Origin: an uncultured Lachnospiraceae bacterium
GTDB lineage: Bacteria; Bacillota; Clostridia; Lachnospirales; Lachnospiraceae
Length of the DNA: 25,607 bases
Direction of reading: 5' to 3'
Assembly: GCA_946538445.1 (NCBI GenBank)
Contig: CAMNGO010000007.1
Location: forward strand, 1-25,607
Every line of letters begins with the position of its first letter. Position 1 is the stretch's first letter. The notes under the pieces were generated by a model. The model was given only the letters and a program-made list of their open reading frames with translations, had not been told where the DNA came from and searched no databases. The translations under genes and the position numbers were made by a program. Positions 1-7,678 of this stretch are shown piece after piece.

Positions 1-129
1 TGTATGAATTGAACGTTCAAGGTTGTTTTGTTATTCAGTTATCAAGATGCGGTGTCACAACTATCCGGTTTATCTCGCCCGTTTTCGTAGCGACTTTGTT
101 ATTTTATCACAGCAAAAATCCTTTGTCAA
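1..129 (-). promoter_or_regulatory. Strong leftward promoter and leader, probably of an rRNA operon
   Basis: On the minus strand there is a -35 TTGACA (124-129), a 17-bp spacer and a -10 TAAAAT (101-106), close to the sigma-A consensus. The leader continues leftward out of the window and contains CTTGATAACTGAATAAC (about 32-48), which resembles sequences found in Firmicutes rRNA leaders and spacers. No open reading frame follows within the window. That this promoter drives an rRNA operon just outside the left edge is inference. The promoter elements themselves are directly visible. Confidence 0.6.
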
Positions 130-171
130 CGACTTTTTTGCAAATGATTCTTTAAATTGTCCGTCCGGTTT

Positions 172-1383
172 TCATCCTTCGTTCAACCCGAAGAAACTCA
201 GCTGCAGACGGACAATCTTATTCTCAAAGACAACGCGGTAGGTCCTCCATCCGAAACAGGGGAGCACTTTCTCAATACGCCCGCCCTCCAGGGTTCCCTG
301 GTAGAGGATATTTCCGTTCGTGTTGATTATGGTGCAGATATTGTCTTTGGTGGCAACGATATCATTTCCAACCATGAAGATCTTGTCGAAATCGATGTCG
401 AGGGTTGTGCTCATGCGGCGGTTTCCATTCTTATTATAGAGATAGATCTGATATTTCCCCTCGTCTTCTTCTTTATTTTTACAGACGTATCCATAATAAC
501 TATCTCCGCTGAATACGCTTTCGATGGTGGTATCAAACCTTATGGTCTTGGTCTCCCTGGGTTCGCCGGAGATATTGTAATAATGTGTGGCATCATTGCC
601 GTAAGCGATCATACGGTTCTTTTTCAGGAACTGCAGCTTGGGGATCAGGGTATTCTCATAATCAAATCCTCCCTTGAGAGGAATCGTGTCCTGCTGCAGC
701 TGGCGGCTGAAATCGTAGAAAGATATCCTGGATTTTCCGACGAGGTCTTCCACTACATAATAACTAACCGCCAGTTCTGTTCCGTCCGGTGACATAGCGG
801 CTGCGAGAGGATATCCGGTCTCACCCAGAGTGGTCTTCGTCTCTGCGATGATCGCTCCGTCAGACTTGTATGCTTCCACATAATTGCAGTCGTCCGCCTG
901 AAGAATCACTGCTATGTTCCCGTTTTCTGCCACATCCAGCTGAACGATGGGGTATTTGAAAGTAAATCTCTGCACTTCCCCTTCGGTATCAAACAGGATG
1001 GCCTGGTTTCCTCCTTTATCACCCAGAAAAACATATCGTTTGGATTTTGCAAGGAAGGGTTTATGGAAGGACAGGGCTATATTCCATTTGGCCAGTCCGA
1101 ATTCCTTCTGGAACTCGATTCCGTTGTTGCTGTACTTGAGGAATCCCCCGGCAAATGTCTCGTAATATACATCCGAATTCTGCTCTGTCTTGATTTCTTC
1201 TTTATATTTATAGTAATTGCACCGGCTTTGCTGGATGACATAAAAAATGGCGCAAAGAAACAGAAAGATAAGCGCCACGATCAGCATCCTCATCCTTCTA
1301 CGGCGGAGTCTCAGTTTTTCAATTCTTCTAAGTTCTTCTCTCCGATGAGTAAAGAGCTCATAATTCACGATCTGTCTCGCCAT
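172..1383 (-). CDS. Membrane-anchored DUF5711-like protein
   Basis: A 403-residue protein with a very basic, Arg-rich N-terminus (about residues 13-32), one hydrophobic segment at about 33-50, then a long extracytoplasmic region. That region has repeated short beta-strand stretches (for example AAAMSPDGTELAVSYY), suggesting a beta-propeller-like fold. This matches the DUF5711 family of clostridia, whose function is unknown. The open frame extends upstream to a TTG at 1416, but the ATG at 1383 has GAGGT about five bases upstream and gives the usual start, so it was chosen. The gene lies 121 bp downstream of serC on the same strand, separated from it by a hairpin, and may be co-transcribed. No enzymatic motif is visible. 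Confidence 0.75.
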   Translation of the reverse strand: MARQIVNYELFTHRREELRRIEKLRLRRRRMRMLIVALIFLFLCAIFYVIQQSRCNYYKYKEEIKTEQNSDVYYETFAGGFLKYSNNGIEFQKEFGLAKWNIALSFHKPFLAKSKRYVFLGDKGGNQAILFDTEGEVQRFTFKYPIVQLDVAENGNIAVILQADDCNYVEAYKSDGAIIAETKTTLGETGYPLAAAMSPDGTELAVSYYVVEDLVGKSRISFYDFSRQLQQDTIPLKGGFDYENTLIPKLQFLKKNRMIAYGNDATHYYNISGEPRETKTIRFDTTIESVFSGDSYYGYVCKNKEEDEGKYQIYLYNKNGNRRMSTTLDIDFDKIFMVGNDIVATKDNICTIINTNGNILYQGTLEGGRIEKVLPCFGWRTYRVVFENKIVRLQLSFFGLNEG

Positions 1384-1438
1384 GGTTACCTCGATTTCTT
1401 CTTGCCGGTCACACAATACACGGTATTCTTACAGGTTT

Positions 1439-1473
1439 GCAGGACGAAATCGTATCAGCCGATCCCGTCCTGC
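1439..1473 (-). other. Hairpin between serC and the DUF5711 gene
   Basis: Outer arms GCAGGACG (1439-1446) and CGTCCTGC (1466-1473) enclose a two-base symmetric internal loop and inner arms ATCG/CGAT around a seven-base loop. No U-tract follows on the minus strand, so this is not a classical terminator. It could be an RNA processing or attenuation structure that lowers expression of the downstream gene, or a weak terminator. Confidence 0.5.
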
Positions 1474-1504
1474 GAAGAGACTTACTTATATCGTCTCGTT
1501 TTAA

Positions 1505-2587
1505 TCAGGCATTTGCCTCCTCGAATTCTTTCATGAAGGAAACTAATTTCTCCACGCCTTCCTTGGGCATGGCATTGTAGATGGATGCACGCATACCGCC
1601 CACAGACCTGTGGCCTTTCAGGTTCACGAGCCCTGCTTTGGCTGCTTCTGCTACGAACTTGGCATCCAGGTCTTTATCTCCTGTGACAAAGGGAACGTTC
1701 ATGACGGACCGGTCTTCTTTTCTCACGGTTCCGCGGAACATCTTGCTCTGGTCCAGGAAATCATAGAGGATCTTCGCTTTCTCTTCATTTTTAGCGGCCA
1801 TAACTTCAAGTCCGCCCATCTTCTTGAGCCACTTGAAGACTTTACCGCAGATGTAAATGGCGTAGCAAGGCGGTGTGTTATATAAGGAATCTTTGTCCGC
1901 CTGGGTTTTGAACTTCAGCATGGTGGGGGTTGCCGGATTCACGTCATCAGTGATCAGGTCTTCGCGGATGATGGAGATCACCACGCCTGCCGGCCCGATA
2001 TTCTTCTGAACACCACCGTAAAGTATGCCGTATTTCTCCACATCATGGGGTTCTGCCAGGAAGCAGGAAGATACGTCAGATACTAAAATCTTACCCTTGG
2101 TGTTAGGGAGGGTTTTGAATTTTGTTCCGTAGATAGTGTTGTTCTCACAGATGTATACATAATCCGCATCCTCATCGATGGGGAGATCGGAGCAATCCGG
2201 AATATAGGAGAAGGTTTCATCTTCGGAAGATGCCACTGCAACTGCCTTTCCGTATTTCTGTGCTTCCTGATAAGCCTTCTTTGCCCACTGGCCTGTGATG
2301 ATGTAATCAGCAACCCCATTTTTCATCAGGTTCATGGGGATGGCTGCGAACTGCTGGGAAGCTCCTCCCTGCAGGAAAAGCACCTTGTAGTTGTCCGGAA
2401 TATGCAGAAGGTCTCTCAGATCCTGCTCTGCTTCCTTGATAATATCATCAAACGCTTTGGAACGGTGGCTCATTTCCATAACGGACATACCGGTTCCTCT
2501 GTAATCCATCATCTCCGCAGCTGCTTCCTGCAGCACTTCTTCCGGCAGCACTGCCGGGCCTGCGGAGAAATTATAAACTCTGCTCAT
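1505..2587 (-). CDS. serC: Phosphoserine aminotransferase SerC
   Basis: A 360-residue cytoplasmic class V aminotransferase that converts 3-phosphohydroxypyruvate and glutamate to 3-phosphoserine and 2-oxoglutarate in serine synthesis; the family also acts in PLP synthesis. The N-terminus YNFSAGPAVLPEEVL is typical of SerC. The pyridoxal phosphate lysine lies in GGVQKNIGPAG (Lys195), and the C-terminal VGGMRASIYNA substrate-binding stretch is present. Length is normal for the family. The ATG is preceded by AGGAGG at good spacing. No serA lies beside it here, although serC and serA are adjacent in many genomes. A leftward promoter candidate lies about 50 bp upstream. Confidence 0.97.
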   Translation of the reverse strand: MSRVYNFSAGPAVLPEEVLQEAAAEMMDYRGTGMSVMEMSHRSKAFDDIIKEAEQDLRDLLHIPDNYKVLFLQGGASQQFAAIPMNLMKNGVADYIITGQWAKKAYQEAQKYGKAVAVASSEDETFSYIPDCSDLPIDEDADYVYICENNTIYGTKFKTLPNTKGKILVSDVSSCFLAEPHDVEKYGILYGGVQKNIGPAGVVISIIREDLITDDVNPATPTMLKFKTQADKDSLYNTPPCYAIYICGKVFKWLKKMGGLEVMAAKNEEKAKILYDFLDQSKMFRGTVRKEDRSVMNVPFVTGDKDLDAKFVAEAAKAGLVNLKGHRSVGGMRASIYNAMPKEGVEKLVSFMKEFEEANA

Positions 2588-2638
2588 AATACTTGTCCTC
2601 CTGACATCTCTTTTTTCTTACTGTTCCAGCATTTCCTT

Positions 2639-2668
2639 AGTATAACACATATCATTTCATTTAGTGAA
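2639..2668 (-). promoter_or_regulatory. Candidate serC promoter
   Basis: On the minus strand, -35 TTCACT (2663-2668), an 18-bp spacer and -10 TATACT (2639-2644) lie about 50 bp before the serC start. The -35 box matches consensus at four of six positions. The same AT-rich interval (2588-2735) also has to carry the promoter for the divergent small gene. A TATAAT at 2695-2700 fits a plus-strand -10, but no good -35 is seen for it. Confidence 0.45.
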
Positions 2669-2735
2669 TAGTTTATTTTTGATTTTATATTATATATAAT
2701 AAGGGTGAATTCATAACGACGAGGAGAATATAGCC

Positions 2736-3005
2736 ATGAGAATCTGGTGTAAGCTGTTTCAAAAGAATCATCTGATGGAGGATGTGGTCATAGAAAATTA
2801 TGATATGTCCATGACGCGGACGCAGAAAGTCTACGCATCCCTGGAGGAGGCCTGCTATGAATTGAATCTGGAGAAGCCCTTGTGGCTTGATAAAAACAAA
2901 CGGGAATTCATCCGCCATGCCCGCACCCGTTTCACCCAGGATAATTTCATCGAACATATCGAATATGACTATCTTGACTTTCAGGTCATTGAAGAAGATT
3001 ACTAA
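2736..3005 (+). CDS. Small conserved-looking protein of unknown function
   Basis: An 89-residue protein starting at an ATG with GAGGAG upstream. It is highly charged, with no membrane segment, signal peptide or cysteine cluster, and has an acidic C-terminus. The central part (QKVYASLEEACYELNL) looks helical. I do not recognise a named family. It is real rather than a shadow: the ribosome binding site is good, there is no competing frame, and it sits alone after an AT-rich promoter region. It is followed by an A/T hairpin at about 3011-3030 and then the TSCPD gene. Confidence 0.7.
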   Translation: MRIWCKLFQKNHLMEDVVIENYDMSMTRTQKVYASLEEACYELNLEKPLWLDKNKREFIRHARTRFTQDNFIEHIEYDYLDFQVIEEDY

Positions 3006-3103
3006 AAATTTGAAAAAAACGGTGTTTTTTCGTCGTTTTTTTCGCTATTCATTTTTATTAAATAGTGCTATACTTGTAATGATTTATCAGGAGGATCACA
3101 GTG

Positions 3104-3370
3104 ATGTATCGTTACAAAACCAAAGGGACCTGTTCCCGGGAAATCATTTTTGACATAGAGAATGACATGATTAAAGAAGTGAGCTTTGTCAGCGGCTGTA
3201 TGGGCAATACGTCAGGGGTCGCGCAGCTGGCCAAAAACCGTCCGGTGGATGAGGTAATCTCCCTGCTGGAGGGCATCGATTGCGGTGGCCGCGGCACGTC
3301 CTGCCCTGATCAGCTGGCACAGGCTCTAAAAAAATATAAGGAAAAATATTCTGAGGAACAAGCAGACTAG
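3104..3370 (+). CDS. TSCPD domain protein (TIGR03905-like)
   Basis: An 88-residue protein of the small TSCPD family. It begins MYRYKTKGTCS and ends with the diagnostic GGRGTSCPDQLAQAL block; conserved cysteines occur in GTCS, GCMGN, IDCGG and TSCPD. The TSCPD module is also found at the C-terminus of some class II ribonucleotide reductases, but the role of the free-standing form is not established. A GTG at 3101 is possible, but the ATG at 3104 is nine bases from AGGAGG and matches family starts. The murG start follows within 14 bases of the stop, so the two are probably translated from one mRNA. Confidence 0.9.
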   Translation: MYRYKTKGTCSREIIFDIENDMIKEVSFVSGCMGNTSGVAQLAKNRPVDEVISLLEGIDCGGRGTSCPDQLAQALKKYKEKYSEEQAD

Positions 3371-3383
3371 GAGGCGCTCATTT

Positions 3384-4457
3384 ATGAAACGGATTATTTT
3401 GACGGGTGGCGGCACTGCCGGTCATGTCACCCCCAACATCGCTTTAATCCCGGCATTAAAAGAGGCTGGATACGATATCCAGTACATCGGTTCCAAAAAA
3501 GGAATGGAACGGCAACTGATCGAAGAGGCCGGAATCCCCTATCACGGTATCTCTTCCGGAAAATTAAGACGATATTTTGATGTGAAGAATTTCACAGATC
3601 CTTTCAGAGTGTTGAAGGGATATACGGACGCTTCCCGCCTGCTTAAAAAACTGAAACCTGACGTGGTATTTTCCAAGGGAGGGTTTGTTTCGGTTCCCGT
3701 GGTTTTTGCCGCCAAGAGAAGGGGTATCCCCGTGATCATTCATGAATCCGATATCACACCTGGACTTGCCAACAAGCTGAGCATCCCCGCCGCCACAAAG
3801 ATCTGCTGTAATTTCCCGGAGACCATCCGTTACCTGCCCCCTGACAAATCTGTTCTTACCGGATCTCCCATCCGACAGGAGCTCTTCCAGGGGTCCAAAG
3901 AAGAAGGATTGAAACTCTGCGGTTTCGAGGAAGGCAAACCGGTTCTGCTTGTCATGGGCGGAAGCCTTGGTGCGGTGGCTATCAATCAGGCCTTGCGTGA
4001 GAATCTGACTGCTTTACTGGACCAGTTCCAGATCATCCATCTGTGCGGAAACGGCAATCTGGACACCTCACTGGAGGATGTCCCGGGCTACAGACAGTTC
4101 GAATATGCCAAGGAGGAACTGACTCATCTCTTTGCCGCTGCAGATCTGATCATCTCCAGGGCAGGAGCGAATACCATCTGCGAATTACTGGCGCTCAAGA
4201 AGCCTAACATCCTGATTCCCCTCCCGGCATCTCAGAGCCGCGGCGATCAGATCCTGAACGCTTCTTCCTTCGAGAAGTCAGGTTACAGTTATGTGCTTCA
4301 GGAAGAAGAGGTGAGCAAGGATTCCCTGTTAAAGATTGTCCAGTATGTCTATGATGAACGGGAGGAATATTCCCGCAACATGAGAGACAGCAAACTGAAC
4401 CAGGCCATTCAGATCATCATGGGTATGATCGAAGAACTGGCAGGAAATCAGGAATAA
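3384..4457 (+). CDS. murG: MurG, lipid II-forming GlcNAc transferase
   Basis: A 357-residue GT-B glycosyltransferase (family GT28) acting at the inner face of the membrane. It adds GlcNAc from UDP-GlcNAc to lipid I, making lipid II for peptidoglycan. Visible features are the N-terminal glycine-rich loop LTGGGTAGHVTPN (residues 6-18), IIHESD (118-123), the second-domain MGGSLGA loop (191-197) and the donor-binding AGANTICELLAL stretch. AGGAGG precedes the ATG. The gene is not in a division/cell-wall cluster here, since its neighbours are a TSCPD protein upstream and a convergent LD-carboxypeptidase. The pairing with another wall enzyme may be coincidence. Confidence 0.96.
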   Translation: MKRIILTGGGTAGHVTPNIALIPALKEAGYDIQYIGSKKGMERQLIEEAGIPYHGISSGKLRRYFDVKNFTDPFRVLKGYTDASRLLKKLKPDVVFSKGGFVSVPVVFAAKRRGIPVIIHESDITPGLANKLSIPAATKICCNFPETIRYLPPDKSVLTGSPIRQELFQGSKEEGLKLCGFEEGKPVLLVMGGSLGAVAINQALRENLTALLDQFQIIHLCGNGNLDTSLEDVPGYRQFEYAKEELTHLFAAADLIISRAGANTICELLALKKPNILIPLPASQSRGDQILNASSFEKSGYSYVLQEEEVSKDSLLKIVQYVYDEREEYSRNMRDSKLNQAIQIIMGMIEELAGNQE

Positions 4458-4471
4458 ATTTTTAAAACTAT

Positions 4472-4535
4472 GAGGGGGGTCAGACCCCATTACCACCGGT
4501 AATGGGGTCTGACCCCCCTCTTCTCTCTTCTTTTC
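4472..4535 (+). repeat. 23-bp perfect hairpin with GGGGTC-GACCCC core; also murG terminator
   Basis: Arms 4472-4494 and 4498-4520 are perfectly complementary over 23 bp with a three-base loop. A pyrimidine-rich tail follows on the plus strand (4521-4535). The core GGGGTCAGACCCC recurs as three more copies at 17916-17990. The location between two convergent genes fits a terminator, and the repetition fits a dispersed REP-like palindromic element recruited as one. Confidence 0.8.
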
Positions 4536-4559
4536 TTATTCTATTTACTTCTATTTACA

Positions 4560-5585
4560 CTAAATATACTCCATCTCTACAGAGATATTGTTGTCTTTGG
4601 CGCGGACTTTGGCGTAGCTGCCGCAGACCAAAGGCATGGCGGGCGGGATATGTCCCAGGTCCACATCCATGATGATGGGGACATTATATTTACCCAGAAT
4701 GTCTGTCACGGCCCGGTACTGGTCCAGGCCAAACATGGGTGCCCCGTTGTAGGGTCTTCCGAAGAGGAAGCCTTTGGTATGTTTCAGCCATCCGTTATGG
4801 TCCAGCTGCCAGAGAGCCCTTCTTATACTGAACACCGTCAGATCGCAGGCTTCCAGGAACCAGATGATTCCGTCTTCTTTATATTTCTCGGCGAATTCCG
4901 CCACCTTGTCATATCTGGTGCCGCTTAAGGTGACCAGGGTGTCCAGACAGCCTCCCAGCAGTCTGCCCTCCATAGTGCACTCTCTCCTGCTGTCCGGATA
5001 GTAGGTCAGGATCTTGGCTTCCGTCAGATTATATGGTTCCAGGGGATGGTCTTCATCCTTCAGACTTTCTTTCTCCCACAGATTATAGCCATGTACCTTA
5101 TGCACTTCTCCACGCAGGATTCCCATGGCATCATAGAGACATTCATGCCATATCTTCATGCCAAATGTAGCTGCGCATGGGCCGTACACTGAGGCAGTAT
5201 CACAAAGAGTGGCCAGCAGAAAAGTGAGATTTGTATTGTCGGAGTAGCCCATAAACCATTTGGGCGGAGCCTGGGCAATCATATCAAAATCCACATGATC
5301 CAGGATCTCACACATCAGTTCTCCACCGCCACAGGAGATGAGGATATCGCTCTCCGGGTCCAGATAACCGTCCATGAATTCCCTGCCACAGATCTCCGGT
5401 TTATTACTGATACCGATCCCGCTTCCCTCGTAGACATTCACGCCGAAAACCAGCCGGTAACCCTCGTCTTCAAAGATCTCCTGGGCATGATTAAATCCGC
5501 TGAAGTATGGTTCTATATTACATCCAAAGGAAGGTGCCACAAATCCGATGGTCCCTCCGTCTTCCAAAAACTTTCCGTATCTCAT
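4560..5585 (-). CDS. S66 family LD-carboxypeptidase / MccF-like serine peptidase
   Basis: A 341-residue cytoplasmic serine peptidase of family S66, which includes LdcA (removes the terminal D-Ala from murein tetrapeptides during recycling) and MccF (cleaves microcin C-type toxic aminoacyl-nucleotides). The nucleophile is Ser115 in GYSDNTN; the likely partners are Glu245 in FLEACDL and His312 in DLGHIPP. The N-terminus GGTIGFVAPS is typical. Its length of about 340 residues, with an insertion around 160-200, resembles MccF-like members more than the shorter LdcA. AGGAGG precedes the start. It follows the TIM-barrel gene after about 20 bases, so it is the last gene of the minus-strand string. 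I cannot choose between recycling and self-protection. Confidence 0.88.
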   Translation of the reverse strand: MRYGKFLEDGGTIGFVAPSFGCNIEPYFSGFNHAQEIFEDEGYRLVFGVNVYEGSGIGISNKPEICGREFMDGYLDPESDILISCGGGELMCEILDHVDFDMIAQAPPKWFMGYSDNTNLTFLLATLCDTASVYGPCAATFGMKIWHECLYDAMGILRGEVHKVHGYNLWEKESLKDEDHPLEPYNLTEAKILTYYPDSRRECTMEGRLLGGCLDTLVTLSGTRYDKVAEFAEKYKEDGIIWFLEACDLTVFSIRRALWQLDHNGWLKHTKGFLFGRPYNGAPMFGLDQYRAVTDILGKYNVPIIMDVDLGHIPPAMPLVCGSYAKVRAKDNNISVEMEYI

Positions 5586-5606
5586 TCGTCATCGACCTCC
5601 TATATC

Positions 5607-6623
5607 TCATATATATCCCAGAAATCTTCCCTGGTCAATGATAAACTTCTCGTACTCATCTTTGTTTCTCTGTCTGAGTTCAAAGGTTACGTATTTGGGA
5701 TTGATACGGTCGATCAGTTCTCTCACGCCCTCCCCGATAAAGGGTTGATGAAGGTCTATGTTCTCGGCATGCTGATAGGCCAGGGCATAGAGATCATAGA
5801 AGGGAATCTCGTCAAATTCCAGGCGGTTTTTCCTGGATTTCCATGCCTTCTTCTGTGCCATCTTATATTGGCCCCCCAGGGACATCTGCAAATGAATGCC
5901 CTTGATCCAGTCTGTGATGGGGATTCCTGCCTTCTCATGTTTATCCAGCATGCGGTGGAGATAGTCCACTGCCTGTTCCGGGGTGCGAAGCCTGCTGTTG
6001 GTGTTCATATAATGACCCAGGTCCAGCATGATTCCTTTATTCTCATAGTCTATCCCTTCCACCAGCCGTCTGGTCAGATGAGGTTCTTTGACTGTAAAGC
6101 CACTCCACCAGAGGTTTTCCACCAGGAAATCAAAGGAATATTCCCTCTCCGACATAAGGATATTGATCACTTCCAGAGAAGCATCGATTACCTGACGGTT
6201 GGTATATTTGTAACGGTACAGATAACTCTCTCTGAGGGTCACTTCATTTACATGGAAGACCACATATTTGGCACCGATCTTCTCGGCATACTCCAGGTCC
6301 CTGCGGAACGGATCGAGATAGGCATCTCTTCCCATGCCTCCATAGTATTCCACCCATTGGTCTCTGGAATCGAATTCCTCATCCAGCCGGCTGTAGTCCC
6401 CCAGCCAGAAATCCATCCAGAATATATGGAAGAACAGGTGGACACCGTTCACCATATCGGGACGGATCTTACCCTGGTCGGACTCTCCCGCAAGGATGAC
6501 CTCTAAGCCGTTCAGCCCTCCCTGATGATAATAATTCTCTATGTCGTTGCTGTCTTTAAACTGGTTTAGCATACCGGCATACACCGGAAAATTCATTGAT
6601 CGATATGGTGGCTTCGTATTCAT
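5607..6623 (-). CDS. TIM-barrel protein, sugar isomerase/epimerase (AP endonuclease 2) superfamily
   Basis: A 338-residue protein with the metal-binding pattern of the xylose isomerase-like TIM barrel superfamily. Candidate ligands lie in VVFHVNEV, FLVENLWW, IMLDLGHYMN, GIHLQ, LHQPFIGEG and YVTFEL, each at the end of a predicted strand. Members isomerise or epimerise sugars, process inositol derivatives or act as endonuclease IV; nothing here fixes the substrate. AAAGGA precedes the ATG. The 86-bp gap to the ECF S gene upstream contains an AT-rich dyad (about 6666-6688) that may be a weak terminator, so this gene and the following peptidase could have their own promoter. Confidence 0.8.
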   Translation of the reverse strand: MNTKPPYRSMNFPVYAGMLNQFKDSNDIENYYHQGGLNGLEVILAGESDQGKIRPDMVNGVHLFFHIFWMDFWLGDYSRLDEEFDSRDQWVEYYGGMGRDAYLDPFRRDLEYAEKIGAKYVVFHVNEVTLRESYLYRYKYTNRQVIDASLEVINILMSEREYSFDFLVENLWWSGFTVKEPHLTRRLVEGIDYENKGIMLDLGHYMNTNSRLRTPEQAVDYLHRMLDKHEKAGIPITDWIKGIHLQMSLGGQYKMAQKKAWKSRKNRLEFDEIPFYDLYALAYQHAENIDLHQPFIGEGVRELIDRINPKYVTFELRQRNKDEYEKFIIDQGRFLGYI

Positions 6624-6709
6624 GTCGGTCCTTTCTGTTTTTTTAATTATTATTTAGGAAAAATGAGAAATGATTCTTGTTCATTTCTTTCCGCCTCACA
6701 CATACCGGC

Positions 6710-7678
6710 TTACTGGCTGATCAGTCCGTATTTCACCTTGATCCTCTGCAGCTTCTCCAGGAGTGGCTGGGAACCGAACCAGAGGAAGAGAAAGGTGGAA
6801 AGGCCTTTCACCAGGTCCACCGGGACTCCGGAGATGTAATAGGCCAGGATGGATTTCCAGTTGGGCTCGCCGATGCTCATAAAGACGGCAGCCGGGTTCA
6901 TGATCCCCCCATAGACCAGAAATGCCATCAGGAAACCAAAGATGCTAAGGGGCAGTCGTTTGGTGGACAGCAGGCCGGTCTGATAGAAGATTCCGGACAG
7001 GAATCCGATGAAACCCAGGGCGAACATCTGCCAGGGGGTCCATGGTCCCTGGCCAAATATGAAATTACTGACCAGGACGGTCATGGATCCTACCAGGAAG
7101 CCGGACTCCCCTCCAAAGGCAATTCCACTGATGATGGTAATGGCATAGATTGGTTTAAAATCCGGCACCATGAAGAATGCGGCTCTTCCGGCACAGTTTA
7201 AAGCAACCATGGTAGCCAGGATCACCAATTCCCTGGCCTGAGGTTTCCTCCCTTCAAATACCATAAAGAAGGGAATCATGGCGTAGATCATGATGACCAG
7301 ACTTAAGAAATAATAGATCCTGCTGCCGAAGATCTTCTGAAGGATGTTCTGATCCGCCCCATAATGGGCATTGCGGAAGAAGTACATACCGATCAGGACG
7401 GTAAGGGGAATCATCACAAGCAGAAGAAACAGGCTTACCTTGGTTCTCTTGGACAGTTCTCTTTTCTCTCTTTCCTTCCACTGAAGAGTGTCCTCGGCAA
7501 AGATATCATCGGAGAAATCCGTATCTTCTCCGGATTCCTTCGAGCCGGTCCCGGCGGTCCGTTTTTCCGGAAGCAGAGTGAACACAGCCTTTTTTGCCAA
7601 ACTGTCATAGTCCGTCTCCGGGGACTCATAAAAACGGGTCAGGAAATCTTTCTCTTTACAATTTACCGATTCAGACAT
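6710..7678 (-). CDS. ECF transporter substrate-binding (S) component
   Basis: A 322-residue integral membrane protein. It has a polar N-terminal region of about 80 residues, longer than usual, then hydrophobic segments from about residue 81 onward (VSLFLLLVMIPLTVLIG). The central block, including GGESGFLVG and FGQGPWTPWQMFALG, is typical of ECF S components. It binds the vitamin and docks on the EcfT/EcfA-A' module. Its ATG overlaps the 3' end of the ATPase gene by 16 bases, indicating translational coupling. The substrate is not proven. A corrinoid (CbrT-like) is suggested by the DUF4430 lipoprotein in the same operon. The acidic N-terminal extension is odd and may be regulatory. Confidence 0.87.
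   Translation of the reverse strand: MSESVNCKEKDFLTRFYESPETDYDSLAKKAVFTLLPEKRTAGTGSKESGEDTDFSDDIFAEDTLQWKEREKRELSKRTKVSLFLLLVMIPLTVLIGMYFFRNAHYGADQNILQKIFGSRIYYFLSLVIMIYAMIPFFMVFEGRKPQARELVILATMVALNCAGRAAFFMVPDFKPIYAITIISGIAFGGESGFLVGSMTVLVSNFIFGQGPWTPWQMFALGFIGFLSGIFYQTGLLSTKRLPLSIFGFLMAFLVYGGIMNPAAVFMSIGEPNWKSILAYYISGVPVDLVKGLSTFLFLWFGSQPLLEKLQRIKVKYGLISQ

Noticed and set aside
3008..3032. Intrinsic terminator after the small unknown gene
   Set aside because: The inverted repeat is almost entirely A/T with a three-base loop and would be very weak; it was noted in the gene entry only.
5295..6506. Long plus-strand reading frame of 403 codons
   Set aside because: It is antisense to the LD-carboxypeptidase and TIM-barrel genes, both of which have family motifs and ribosome binding sites.
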